From NCBI GenBank assembly GCA_034508935.3, contig CM067443.1, positions 4,582,472-4,646,471 of the forward strand: a stretch of DNA of 64,000 bases, read 5' to 3'. This document shows positions 33,616-46,916 of this stretch, piece by piece. Every line of letters begins with the position of its first letter. The first letter of the stretch is position 1. The notes beneath the pieces were generated by a model, which did no database searches, was not told the origin of the DNA, and saw nothing but the letters and a program-made list of their open reading frames with translations. The position numbers and the translations under genes were made by a program. Source of the DNA: Berghia stephanieae (taxonomy: Eukaryota > Mollusca > Gastropoda > Nudibranchia > Aeolidiidae).

Positions 33616-34972
33616 AATTTGGCGCTGCGAGCAGGATCTCAATTTCAGAAGCCACAGCCTTTTGGAGACCTGTTTATTTATTCATCAGTCAGACATCCGC
33701 TTGGAATTGGATCGAATTTACACTCTCGACCAACCTCGATGTTTTATAGCGACAGACGACAATCGACGTCAACTTGCCACTCGGCCCCTTTACAGCCGAA
33801 TTTATACCAAGACGGCCGCTACCGGCTACCATACACGTCGAGTATCCTGTCCAACCCGAGATGACCAGTGACTGCCAAACCCGAGAGGACCCATGTTCCT
33901 GAGCCCGAGATGCCCCGTGTACCTGTGCCCGTGATGACCCATGTCTCAGTGCCCGAGATGACCCACGTGTCTGTGCCCGAGATGACAGTGTGCCTGTGCC
34001 CGTAATGACCCGTGTCTCAGTGCCCGAGATGACCTGTGTGTCTGTGCCCGTGATGACCTGTGTGTCTGTGCCCGTGATGACCAGTGTGCCTGTGCCCGTG
34101 ATGACCCGAGATGACATGTGTGTCTGTGCCCGTGATGACCGTGTGCCTGTGCCCGTGATGACCTGTGTGTCTTTGCCCGTGATGACCTGTGTGTCTGTGC
34201 CCGTGATGACAGTGTGCCTGTGCCCGTGATGACCTGAGTCTCAGTGCCCGATATGACCCATTGTCTGTGCCCGTGATGACCGTGTGCCTGTGCCCGTAAC
34301 GACCTGTGTGTCTGTGCCCGAGATGACCCGTGGGTCTTACCGGCGTGAGTTCAACCAGATGGAGCCTCGTCCCTATTACTGCCATGCAACTATCCGAAGG
34401 CATCGTCGTCAAGTGGTGGCCGGTGTTCCTAAAAGTCGCGTCTGTGAAAGTGAAACCACGTCACAGAATCCCGCCTGCACACATCTGCCCAGACGACATC
34501 ACGCCAAATGCAAGGATCTGCCTGAGTTTGACCACCACGTTGGTGAGATAATCCATGTTTTGTAGGTTTCTCGTTTATATTGATTCAATATCTCGTTAGT
34601 TCCCATTAATTTTGCAATATGCTCATGATTCATAATGAAACATACAATGTAATTATGGAATGTTAAAACTATTGCTTATAAGTATAACAGTGTAGTTATT
34701 TCTACCTTTCCCGCTAACAAGCGACGTCCACTTAATATTTCCATGTCTATCTATATTCGACATGAGCCTCCTCATATTTGAGACGTTCGTATTTCAAGTT
34801 TTAACACTTTTCTCATCTTATACTTATACCGCTATGCTGAAGCGACGTAATTTTACATTGATTGCATTTCTTTCAAGTTGAATTCGTACATTGAATCCTC
34901 TCTGCCTTGTTGACCATTGATAATTAAATAATTTGTTCTATGAGGACATAGAACGGTTCGAGTTGGGGGATA
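33616..34972 (+). repeat. Internal region 1 of the array
   Basis: Begins with the tRNA-primer-like site. 33900-34330 is a ~24-bp tandem repeat of the form GTGCCCGTGATGACCTGTGT plus GTCT with variants. Short open frames here follow the repeat and carry no recognisable protein domain. Ends with the purine tract before LTR 2. Confidence 0.8.
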
Positions 34973-36237
34973 TGTAATAGAATGACCATTCTATCTAATG
35001 TTATTTGATTTTGTACTCTATTACTCTTTACTACTTGTCGCTACCATCACTATTTAATTGTATGCAAGTAATGCAAGACTGTGCCTCTGTGGTTGATATC
35101 AACATTTCTTTACTAGTGTGTGTTACTATGACCAATAGTACACTGTGTGTTGTGTGTTACACAGGTAGTCTCTCGATGTAGTACTATTTTTATCTTCGGC
35201 TGGGTGTGACTTCTGGCCTGATACTATATTTTTGTGTGCTTTCTTTCATCACTTCACATCGTTATAACTTCATTTTAACAACTATGATCATTTACAAATT
35301 TATATCACTAATTCTGGCAAATCATAGCTTTCTAGCCACCTACCTTGAGTCATCTAAATCTACTTTGTTCTTCTGTATACTTAATAATTGCTACTTAAAT
35401 ATTTCATACAGCCATAACGTTAACGCCTTTGATTACTAATTACGAGCTTAACATTTACTCTTTAACTCTGCAATTCACTATGATTGATTTTGTAGCATAA
35501 CTCTTTAGTTTAGACTTATTCGTTCCTTCATACATGTCCTATGTTATTTGCATTAATTTGTTTAAATCATGAAGATGCACACAACTCGATCGAGTTTACT
35601 CACTTCAGTCTACGCATCACTTTACCTGGACCAGTGACGTAGGTGCTTTCTCTGACGTCCGCGTTAAATCTATTTTTAACTGCTATGGCTAATATTAGAT
35701 TATTCTAGATTCTGCCATTGATTCTTTTCATTCATTCATTGATCCATACAAAAGAATGATCTGTTCCATTGTTCCTGAATAAAGACTTCATCATTTTACA
35801 TCCTGGCCTTTGTTGTTTGATCGCCTCCACTACCCTGGAGTGGATGGGCTAGGACTCGGGAAGACTATGGTGTCTCCGGACTTGACTGTGGTGTGTGCTC
35901 TTCGCTCATGAAATCAACTCCCTACTTCTACTTCTGACACATGAAGTCATGCTACTATCACTAACAGTAGTACTAAACTGTCACTTCATTGTCTCGATCT
36001 ATCTTCCTCATTTGAGCACCACCGCCGCAGTTACAGTCTGGAACTCTTAAGTCGACCCCGGGACCGAATCCATCCACTCCCACGGCCTCTACACTCTGCC
36101 AATACTACTACTACCACTCGCCGGCATCAACTACCCGGTTGTCTCCATCAGTATCACACTCGCCGGCATCAACTACCCGGTTGTCTCTACTATCGCACTC
36201 ACCGGCATCAGCTACCCGGTTGTCTGACTTTATTACA
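34973..36237 (+). repeat. LTR 2 of the array
   Basis: 1265 bp, same length and ends as LTR 1 and almost identical to it. Confidence 0.85.
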
Positions 36238-37610
36238 AATTTGGCGCTGCGAGCAGGATCTCAATTTCAGAAGCCACAGCCTTTTGGAGACCTGTTTATT
36301 TATTCATCAGTCAGACATCCGCTTGGAATTGGATCGAATTTACACTCTCGCTGCAGTTCCAGTCCACCAACCTCGATGTTTTATAGCGACAGACGACAAT
36401 CGACGTCAACTTGCCACTCGGCCCCTTTACAGCCGAATTTATACCAAGACGGCCGCTACCGGCTACCATACACGTCGAGTATCCTGTCCAACCCGAGATG
36501 ACCAGTGACTGCCAAACCCGAGAGGACCCATGTTCCTGAGCCCGAGATGCCCCGTGTACCTGTGCCCGTGATGACCCATGTCTCAGTGCCCGAGATGACC
36601 CACGTGTCTGTGCCCGAGATGACAGTGTGCCTGTGCCCGTAATGACCCGTGTCTCAGTGCCCGAGATGACCTGTGTGTCTGTGCCCGTGATGACCTGTGT
36701 GTCTGTGCCCGTGATGACCAGTGTGCCTGTGCCCGTGATGACCCGAGATGACATGTGTGTCTGTGCCCGTGATGACCGTGTGCCTGTGCCCGTGATGACC
36801 TGTGTGTCTTTGCCCGTGATGACCTGTGTGTCTGTGCCCGTGATGACAGTGTGCCTGTGCCCGTGATGACCTGAGTCTCAGTGCCCGATATGACCCATTG
36901 TCTGTGCCCGTGATGACCGTGTGCCTGTGCCCGTAACGACCTGTGTGTCTGTGCCCGAGATGACCCGTGGGTCTTACCGGCGTGAGTTCAACCAGATGGA
37001 GCCTCGTCCCTATTACTGCCATGCAACTATCCGAAGGCATCGTCGTCAAGTGGTGGCCGGTGTTCCTAAAAGTCGCGTCTGTGAAAGTGAAACCACGTCA
37101 CAGAATCCCGCCTGCACACATCTGCCCAGACGACATCACGCCAAATGCAAGGATCTGCCTGAGTTTGACCACCACGTTGGTGAGATAATCCATGTTTTGT
37201 AGGTTTCTCGTTTATATTGATTCAATATCTCGTTAGTTCCCATTAATTTTGCAATATGCTCATGATTCATAATGAAACATACAATGTAATTATGGAATGT
37301 TAAAACTATTGCTTATAAGTATAACAGTGTAGTTATTTCTACCTTTCCCGCTAACAAGCGACGTCCACTTAATATTTCCATGTCTATCTATATTCGACAT
37401 GAGCCTCCTCATATTTGAGACGTTCGTATTTCAAGTTTTAACACTTTTCTCATCTTATACTTATACCGCTATGCTGAAGCGACGTAATTTTACATTGATT
37501 GCATTTCTTTCAAGTTGAATTTCGTACATTGAATCCTCTCTGCCTTGTTGACCATTGATAATTAAATAATTTGTTCTATGAGGACATAGAACGGTTCGAG
37601 TTGGGGGATA
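36238..37610 (+). repeat. Internal region 2 of the array
   Basis: Same plan as internal region 1, including primer-site-like start, 24-bp tandem repeat block and terminal purine tract. Confidence 0.8.
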
Positions 37611-38875
37611 TGTAATAGAATGACCATTCTATCTAATGTTATTTGATTTTGTACTCTATTACTCTTTACTACTTGTCGCTACCATCACTATTTAATTGTA
37701 TGCAAGTAATGCAAGACTGTGCCTCTGTGGTTGATATCAACATTTCTTTACTAGTGTGTGTTACTATGACCAATAGTACACTGTGTGTTGTGTGTTACAC
37801 AGGTAGTCTCTCGATGTAGTACTATTTTTATCTTCGGCTGGGTGTGACTTCTGGCCTGATACTATATTTTTGTGTGCTTTCTTTCATCACTTCACATCGT
37901 TATAACTTCATTTTAACAACTATGATCATTTACAAATTTATATCACTAATTCTGGCAAATCATAGCTTTCTAGCCACCTACCTTGAGTCATCTAAATCTA
38001 CTTTGTTCTTCTGTATACTTAATAATTGCTACTTAAATATTTCATACAGCCATAACGTTAACGCCTTTGATTACTAATTACGAGCTTAACATTTACTCTT
38101 TAACTCTGCAATTCACTATGATTGATTTTGTAGCATAACTCTTTAGTTTAGACTTATTCGTTCCTTCATACATGTCCTATGTTATTTGCATTAATTTGTT
38201 TAAATCATGAAGATGCACACAACTCGATCGAGTTTACTCACTTCAGTCTACGCATCACTTTACCTGGACCAGTGACGTAGGTGCTTTCTCTGACGTCCGC
38301 GTTAAATCTATTTTTAACTGCTATGGCTAATATTAGATTATTCTAGATTCTGCCATTGATTCTTTTCATTCATTCATTGATCCATACAAAAGAATGATCT
38401 GTTCCATTGTTCCTGAATAAAGACTTCATCATTTTACATCCTGGCCTTTGTTGTTTGATCGCCTCCACTACCCTGGAGTGGATGGGCTAGGACTCGGGAA
38501 GACTATGGTGTCTCCGGACTTGACTGTGGTGTGTGCTCTTCGCTCATGAAATCAACTCCCTACTTCTACTTCTGACACATGAAGTCATGCTACTATCACT
38601 AACAGTAGTACTAAACTGTCACTTCATTGTCTCGATCTATCTTCCTCATTTGAGCACCACCGCCGCAGTTACAGTCTGGAACTCTTAAGTCGACCCCGGG
38701 ACCGAATCCATCCACTCCCACGGCCTCTACACTCTGCCAATACTACTACTACCACTCGCCGGCATCAACTACCCGGTTGTCTCCATCAGTATCACACTCG
38801 CCGGCATCAACTACCCGGTTGTCTCTACTATCGCACTCACCGGCATCAGCTACCCGGTTGTCTGACTTTATTACA
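37611..38875 (+). repeat. LTR 3 of the array
   Basis: 1265 bp, same ends, near-identical to the others. Confidence 0.85.
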
Positions 38876-40247
38876 AATTTGGCGCTGCGAGCAGGATCTC
38901 AATTTCAGAAGCCACAGCCTTTTGGAGACCTGTTTATTTATTCATCAGTCAGACATCCGCTTGGAATTGGATCGAATTTACACTCTCGCTGCAGTTCCAG
39001 TCCACCAACCTCGATGTTTTATAGCGACAGACGACAATCGACGTCAACTTGCCACTCGGCCCCTTTACAGCCGAATTTATACCAAGACGGCCGCTACCGG
39101 CTACCATACACGTCGAGTATCCTGTCCAACCCGAGATGACCAGTGACTGCCAAACCCGAGAGGACCCATGTTCCTGAGCCCGAGATGCCCCGTGTACCTG
39201 TGCCCGTGATGACCCATGTCTCAGTGCCCGAGATGACCCACGTGTCTGTGCCCGAGATGACAGTGTGCCTGTGCCCGTAATGACCCGTGTCTCAGTGCCC
39301 GAGATGACCTGTGTGTCTGTGCCCGTGATGACCTGTGTGTCTGTGCCCGTGATGACCAGTGTGCCTGTGCCCGTGATGACCCGAGATGACATGTGTGTCT
39401 GTGCCCGTGATGACCGTGTGCCTGTGCCCGTGATGACCTGTGTGTCTTTGCCCGTGATGACCTGTGTGTCTGTGCCCGTGATGACAGTGTGCCTGTGCCC
39501 GTGATGACCTGAGTCTCAGTGCCCGATATGACCCATTGTCTGTGCCCGTGATGACCGTGTGCCTGTGCCCGTAACGACCTGTGTGTCTGTGCCCGAGATG
39601 ACCCGTGGGTCTTACCGGCGTGAGTTCAACCAGATGGAGCCTCGTCCCTATTACTGCCATGCAACTATCCGAAGGCATCGTCGTCAAGTGGTGGCCGGTG
39701 TTCCTAAAAGTCGCGTCTGTGAAAGTGAAACCACGTCACAGAATCCCGCCTGCACACATCTGCCCAGACGACATCACGCCAAATGCAAGGATCTGCCTGA
39801 GTTTGACCACCACGTTGGTGAGATAATCCATGTTTTGTAGGTTTCTCGTTTATATTGATTCAATATCTCGTTAGTTCCCATTAATTTTGCAATATGCTCA
39901 TGATTCATAATGAAACATACAATGTAATTATGGAATGTTAAAACTATTGCTTATAAGTATAACAGTGTAGTTATTTCTACCTTTCCCGCTAACAAGCGAC
40001 GTCCACTTAATATTTCCATGTCTATCTATATTCGACATGAGCCTCCTCATATTTGAGACGTTCGTATTTCAAGTTTTAACACTTTTCTCATCTTATACTT
40101 ATACCGCTATGCTGAAGCGACGTAATTTTACATTGATTGCATTTCTTTCAAGTTGAATTCGTACATTGAATCCTCTCTGCCTTGTTGACCATTGATAATT
40201 AAATAATTTGTTCTATGAGGACATAGAACGGTTCGAGTTGGGGGATA
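38876..40247 (+). repeat. Internal region 3 of the array
   Basis: Same plan and near-identical to internal region 2. Confidence 0.8.
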
Positions 40248-41508
40248 TGTAATAGAATGACCATTCTATCTAATGTTATTTGATTTTGTACTCTATTACT
40301 CTTTACTACTTGTCGCTACCATCACTATTTAATTGTATGCAAGTAATGCAAGACTGTGCCTCTGTGGTTGATATCAACATTTCTTTACTAGTGTGTGTTA
40401 CTATGACCAATAGTACACTGTGTGTTGTGTGTTACACAGGTAGTCTCTCGATGTAGTACTATTTTTATCTTCGGCTGGGTGTGACTTCTGGCCTGATACT
40501 ATATTTTTGTGTGCTTTCTTTCATCACTTCACATCGTTATAACTTCATTTTAACAACTATGATCATTTACAAATTTATATCACTAATTCTGGCAAATCAT
40601 AGCTTTCTAGCCACCTACCTTGAGTCATCTAAATCTACTTTGTTCTTCTGTATACTTAATAATTGCTACTTAAATATTTCATACAGCCATAACGTTAACG
40701 CCTTTGATTACTAATTACGAGCTTAACATTTACTCTTTAACTCTGCAATTCACTATGATTGATTTTGTAGCATAACTCTTTAGTTTAGACTTATTCGTTC
40801 CTTCATACATGTCCTATGTTATTTGCATTAATTTGTTTAAATCATGAAGATGCACACAACTCGATCGAGTTTACTCACTTCAGTCTACGCATCACTTTAC
40901 CTGGACCAGTGACGTAGGTGCTTTCTCTGACGTCCGCGTTAAATCTATTTTTAACTGCTATGGCTAATATTAGATTATTCTAGATTCTGCCATTGATTCT
41001 TTTCATTCATTCATTGATCCATACAAAAGAATGATCTGTTCCATTGTTCCTGAATAAAGACTTCATCATTTTACATCCTGGCCTTTGTTGTTTGATCGCC
41101 TCCACTACCCTGGAGTGGATGGGCTAGGACTCGGGAAGACTATGGTGTCTCCGGACTTGACTGTGGTGTGTGCTCTTCGCTCATGAAATCAACTCCCTAC
41201 TTCTACTTCTGACACATGAAGTCATGCTACTATCACTAACAGTAGTACTAAACTGTCACTTCATTGTCTCGATCTATCTTCCTCATTTGAGCACCACCGC
41301 CGCAGTTACAGTCTGGAACTCTTAAGTCGACCCCGGGACCGAATCCATCCACTCCCACGGCCTCTACACTCTGCCAATACTACTACTACCACTCGCCGGC
41401 ATCAACTACCCGGTTGTCTCCATCAGTATCACACTCGCCGGCATCAACTACCCGGTTGTCTCTACTATCGCACTCACCGGCATCAGCTACCCGGTTGTCT
41501 GACTTTAT

Positions 41509-41512
<4 letters not shown>
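40248..41512 (+). repeat. LTR 4 of the array
   Basis: 1265 bp. It ends directly in (TA)n rather than in a primer-binding site, so it is the true 3' end of the insertion. Confidence 0.85.

Positions 41513-41579
<67 letters not shown>
41513..41579. repeat. (TA)n tract flanking the LTR array on the right
   Basis: Pure TA dinucleotides, the continuation of the tract at 32291-32350 that the element entered. Confidence 0.95.
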
Positions 41580-41582
<3 letters not shown>

Positions 41583-42000
41583 TAGCGTTTTAATGTCGGT
41601 TCTAGTCTCATACGAACATGTTTCATGAGGTTACTATCCTAAATGATATTGATTAGTTTGTATTGCTCTGGATGAAAATTCCATAAATTCACGTATAAAG
41701 AATGACTAATGTATTTTCCTACTTAAAATCCAAACAAACGAAAAGGACGATGAACACGATGGTCAAGCAGCCCAGTTGATCTTAAGATAAAATTTCTTGT
41801 AATTATTTATAATTGATTATTATCAAACGCAATCATGGTCCTGATTTAACATCGTTGTCGTAAAGGAGAGCGTGGTCCATTCATTTGAAATGATTTAGAT
41901 TACAGCAATGTCTATATCATTTTGAACTATCATATTCATTGTGAAATAAGCACACGTATGTAGATCTCAACCCACCTAGTTCTCGAAGGTGTATTCCTGT
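41580..42000. other. No gene seen
   Basis: Unstructured; nothing supported. Confidence 0.45.
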
Positions 42001-42478
42001 TTGATTTATATTTGTTTGTTTGTTTATGTTTTTTATTTTTTCGTTTGTTTTGTTTGGGGTTTTTTTTTTTTCGTTCTTTCTTGTTTTGTTGTTTTATTTT
42101 TGTTTTGTTTTGCTTTGTGTTGTATTGTGGGATTTTTGAGGGTTTTTTGGGGTTTTTTTTGGTTTGTTTGGTTGTTTGTTTTTGATTTTGTTTTTTTGTT
42201 TTTGGCGGTTTTTTTCTTCTTTGTTTGTTTGTTATTTGTAATGGGATTTTTGTTTGTTTGTTTTGTTTTGTTTTATTTTGTTCGTTTGATTTTTTTTTAT
42301 TTCTTGTTTTTTTGGTTTTTTTTTTTTTAATTATTTTTCAAAAAATGTGTTGTTGTTTTTCTGAAATTCAAATACTTATGAGCAAATTTTTGTTTCGTTT
42401 TTTGTTTATTTGTTTTGGTTTTTTTTTCCCCATTTTAAAATTTATGTATTTATTCATTTATTTATTTATTTATTAAAT
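42001..42478. repeat. G/T-rich low-complexity region
   Basis: Interspersed TTTG, TTTTG and T-runs, ending in (ATTT)n. Phe/Leu/Val-rich open frames here are composition artefacts. Confidence 0.8.
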
Positions 42479-43205
42479 CATTCGTTTAGTCAGTTTTATG
42501 CCATAAATGAACAAAATAGACTAACCAACTAGGTTGCAAAAACACCTTGAGTTGCTGTCACCCTCTCACAAAGCGACAGGCTTCGATAGCCGCTTTGAAT
42601 GAAGTAGTGATGGGCGGAGGGGCTGGTCCCCAAGGATGTGGAGGGGGGAGAGTGTGGGGATCGGGGTGGAGGTCAAACGAGTCAGGTGCTGCAGCCTGGT
42701 TATGAAATTAAGGTCATCTGCTTCTTTCTTTTTTCATTCTTTTGTCCTCCGCAGTCTTCCGTCTAGACGAACTGCGATGCATTCAGTCGGATTGTACGTT
42801 TATAAAAGCGCGTTTTAAGATGAGCTCAAAACAGCTTTAACGCTTCGACTCATTACATAGGATTATGAATTATATTATGTCTCAACTCATAGTGCCTCTA
42901 ATGATAGGATTTCTTTGAGACGCAGTATTAGTTCTATATCGACGGAATGGACGTGGTATGAAAACTAGAATGATAAAAGATTAAAACCCTTTTTAAAGAT
43001 ACCTAACAGTTTATTTTTCTGTGGATGTATAATTTGCGTATAGTGAAAACATTTGAGGTATGATTTAGGTAAAGGGGAGCGCTCTTGGGTATAATCAACG
43101 ATTCACCTTTCACTTGATCAAGGGTATTGCCATAGAATAAAGGTAAGAAATAACATAATATTTTTGTTATCGTCGGTGTTGTCGTCTTGAGTGGGTCATG
43201 AAAGT
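42479..43205. other. No gene seen
   Basis: No supported exon or repeat, although it is less AT-rich than its surroundings at 42550-42680. Confidence 0.4.
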
Positions 43206-43562
43206 GGTCAATGTTAGATGTTACTAATGTCAATGTTAGATGTTACTAATGTCAATGTTAGATGTTACTAATGTCAATGTTAGATGTTACTAATGTCAAT
43301 GTTAGATGTTACTAATGTCAATGTTAGATGTTACTAATGTCAATGTTAGATGTTACTAATGTCAATGTTAGATGTTACTAATGTCAATGTTAGATGTTAC
43401 TAATGTCAATGTTAGATTTTCTAATGTCAATGTTAGATGTTACTAATGTCAATGTTAGATGTTACTAATGTCAATGTTAGATGTTACTAATGTCAATGTT
43501 AGATGTTACTAATGTCCATGTTAGATGTTACTAATGTCCATGTTAGATGTTCTAATGTCAAG
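43206..43562. repeat. 22-bp minisatellite, about 16 copies
   Basis: Unit GTCAATGTTAGATGTTACTA plus AT, nearly perfect, with a few short copies (one near 43418, one near 43550). Confidence 0.95.
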
Positions 43563-43667
43563 CTTTCCGTGGACGTAGTACAGTTGCCATTTAATGTCAA
43601 TTCTGATGCATCGTAAAAGCGTAAATTCAAAATTAAATTGATATCTGCTCTAAATAAATTCTCCATT

Positions 43668-43920
43668 TTTTATTCATAGCTCAATTGTTACAGCACTCGC
43701 TTCACACGATCGATTCGAGCGCAATCAAGATTTTTTTTTCTGACTCCCTTGTCCACCCAGCATAGATTTGGCAGCTGGTTCTGTTAGATCTGGCGTAAAG
43801 TACTTTGCGATAGACTAATGTCCTATCCAAAGGATAGCAATCAGTTGCTTTTGTCCCGTTCATGCTATAGAAACCGGTATAAACTTTGGCTCTATAGACC
43901 TCATGACTCTGAGGGACTAT
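43668..43920 (+). mobile_element. tRNA-derived SINE, type C
   Basis: Head TAGCTCAATTGTTACAGCAC then TCGCTTCACACGATCGATTC. The body has CCCTTGTCCACCCAGCATAG, and the 3' part GAAACCGGTATAAACTTTGG then CTCATGACTCTGAGG. Matches the copy at 46753-47058. Confidence 0.75.
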
Positions 43921-44460
43921 ATTTTTACATCCGATTAAATCATGACATGCTTAGGATCTTTATATTATAGTTAAACTCTGGTTGCTGATTACACTTGCAG
44001 CAGACCTGCTATTGTTCGGGGTGTGCGTCCCTGACATAATCAGTTGCATGGTGAAAATTTTTGTTTAGCGTTTTTTTTTTCATCTTTTGAAAGCCCAATG
44101 TCTCCTTAGCATTTTAATCTTTATTTGAAGCAAATCGGGTGATTTTTCATGAAGTTATGGTCATATGCATGGCTAGGGTGTGAAACTCTAATTTTGGATA
44201 ATTCGCTTCCAAAGTTGACAAGAGTTGATATTAAGTATAAAAATTACCATCATAAGAAAATTAAAATAAAATATTTAGGAGTAGAATTCAATTAAAATAT
44301 TTCATCAATATGTAGAAAAATGTTTGATTTAATTATTTTTTATGAAAACTCATTTTCCATAAAAATTGACTTCTTGACTAAAATTGTCAATATCTCTGTT
44401 CAAAGCTTTTCACCATGTGACTGATTATCTCAAGGACGCCCCGTTTAAATGAAATAAAAG
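43921..44460. other. No gene seen
   Basis: AT-rich, nothing supported. Confidence 0.45.
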
Positions 44461-44469
44461 TGAAAATCG

Positions 44470-44665
44470 AATGTTGCCATTGTTGTTGGCGTCGTTAGTA
44501 GTGATGGTGGTGATAATGATGGTGATAGTTATGTTGACTGCGGCGGTGGCGGTAATAATAGTGGTGATGACATTAATGGCGATGGTGGTTATTTCATCAT
44601 AGCCGCGGGGGTGATAGTGATGGTCGCCGTCATCGCTGCCTGTCGTCGTCATTTCTATGGTTGTA
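44470..44665. repeat. Imperfect GAT/GGT trinucleotide region
   Basis: GTGGTGATAATGATGGTGAT-like degenerate trinucleotides. The open frame across it on the minus strand is Thr/Ile-rich and not credible. Confidence 0.65.
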
Positions 44666-44699
44666 TTTGAGTGGCATGTGATCATGCGCCCTACCTACC

Positions 44700-45588
44700 A
44701 GACACGTAAAACCCGAATTCCATGAGCTTAATTAACCTATAGGACTATTATGACCAGTTATGTTTTACACACAAATACCACACGCATTTTTGTACATTAA
44801 AATTTCGTTTTCCTTAAAAAAAAAAAATTTAAAGAAAAGAAAAGAAAACAATATATGATTTGTTAATTACTCATTGGCAAGGTTTCGGTAAGAATTAGCA
44901 ATAGTAAGATAGGGTTTTTTCGAAGCTGTATATACTGCTAAGGGGAGAAAGTGAATATAAAGATGATGTTTATAATATTACTAAAAATAATCATGACAGT
45001 TTTTGTTATCACTGTCATAAAGCAAATAAAGGGCGAACTGAACGAATCTATAAGAACAAAGATCTGTGTGAATTGTACGGTTTTTCGTGTACTTCGGAGC
45101 ATGCCCGAGTTCTCCTTCCGTCTGCTGCCCGTTTCTTTAACATCCCAACTACAGGGCATTTATGCAGAAACCACTGCAATGTTTGGCAAATCTTATAAAA
45201 CGTTAACCGCTATTTTCTTTTTGATCAGTTATAATATGGACTATGTGAATCCTTATCAGCAAGGATTACACGGTTAAATTTGTCGTTTTTCTTCATTTAT
45301 TTTGTCCAAGCATGTTTATAAAGCTTGAAGGAAAGGGTTAAAACATCATTATATTGAAATATATGTCGATTATTTTATCTTATATTGACACTGAATGTTT
45401 TATTTACTCTCATTAATAACATTTTCTTTCCTTGATTCATAGACAATTGTGTTATTTCAATTCAAGCTTTTTATACTTTATACTTTATTCATCAAAAAAA
45501 TGGAAATTCGTTTTCAGACATGGAATGCATAAAAATGTATAAACACAAAGTTGAGAATCTATGGCGACAATGTATACACAATATGCAT

Positions 45589-45590
<2 letters not shown>
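44700..45590. other. No supported gene
   Basis: Contains a 108-codon open stretch (44951-45277, +) starting with a hydrophobic run MNIKMMFIILLKIIMTVFVI and including RSMPEFSFRLLPVSL. No domain recognised and no splice support. It could be a first exon of something, but this is not claimed. Confidence 0.3.
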
Positions 45591-45743
<153 letters not shown>

Positions 45744-46085
45744 GCGAAACATGTTATCCCCATGACCCCCGGTTTGAACCCATATGCAAATGCACAAAAA
45801 TGTAAAAAAAAAAATATACAACCAAAAACCAATAGCGACACTTTATATATTAATTTGATAAATTGAGATTGACCATACCTCTGGCCTCAAGTCCGAGCTT
45901 GTGTGTGTACATTTAACAATAATATTTAATTTTGTCCTGTTAGGGGTCCATCCGGATTTGTAGAGTAATTACTGTAATTACAAGGAATGACACGGAGAGG
46001 GAATTTTTACGCTTAGACGTTTAGATATATAAATGATTGTTAAAACCTTCACGCATTTTCTTCTTCTTTCTTTTTTTAAAAACAG

Positions 46086-46330
46086 AATACTTCAAACCTA
46101 CGATGGACTCGTTTTTGTCGTGTATTGTATTCGTATGGGCGCTATTCAGCACTATTGGTGTCAAGGCGTTCCGTTCATTTCCAAACAATATTGACCTCCC
46201 CAACGCAACAGTCGGAGCTAAAACCCTTGACGATGGATTTGGCATCTTTTTTCGCACAAACACGAAGCAAATGCGGAATGTGCCCGTCTATTTCAACAAC
46301 CCGTTACCAGAATGGCTGAATGGAACCCTG
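46086..46330 (+). CDS. Carotenoid oxygenase, first coding exon
   Basis: A pyrimidine tract and AACAG at 46081-46085 precede it, so a 5' non-coding exon is likely upstream. The ATG at 46103 is chosen because it begins the hydrophobic leader. Coding runs 76 codons to the GTAAGT donor at 46331. Confidence 0.75.
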
Positions 46331-46868
46331 GTAAGTTTAGTTTTAGTTGCTCCTTATGTGAGTAATATGAAGATGGAAAAGAAAAAAAACTTGACGATTT
46401 GAGCATTTATATTTAGCAATATCCACTAAGCGTTCTCAAAGCGCTTTACAAGGGGTCTCAATCCAACTGCAACATTTAACATTATTTAGGACGAGACATG
46501 ACGCCTGAAATTGCAATTATTTTTCTAGGGCGACAATGCTTTTAATAGCCAGTTATTCATTTTACACTTGAGTTTGGTGACAGAATGTGAAAAAGAGCCT
46601 TTTCCAAGGAATCAACTTTGCGTCGTCACAGAATGGAGTTCGAACCCTGGGCCTACCGATGGGTCATATTCGATACCTATAGTATCGTGGAGTATTTTTA
46701 ACTTGGGTTTAAACTCTAACCGGACATCCTGAAAATATCTTTTGGAAAGCCTTCTTACGATTAATGATAGTCCAGATAGTTCGGTTGGTAGAGCACTCGC
46801 TTCACACACAAAAGAACCAAGATCGATCCTGGGTGAAGACGAGATTTTTTTCTGACCTCCCCCCCCCT

Positions 46869-46916
<48 letters not shown>

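Noticed and set aside
33900-34330. Hammerhead ribozyme based on repeated GTGATGAC
   Set aside because: No matching GAAA core or paired stems near the motif.
33990-34412. PVPVMT- and GHRHTGHHG-type repeat peptides, recurring in each array unit
   Set aside because: They follow the 24-bp tandem repeat in the LTR element's internal region and differ by strand and frame; no protein domain.
43206-43562. CRISPR-like array
   Set aside because: The 22-bp units are contiguous with no unique spacers, and the genome is eukaryotic.
44425-44685. Thr/Ile-rich minus-strand frame
   Set aside because: Comes from imperfect GAT/GGT trinucleotides.
44951-45277. 108-codon frame with a signal-like start
   Set aside because: No domain, no splice signals and no conserved pattern; kept only as a note.
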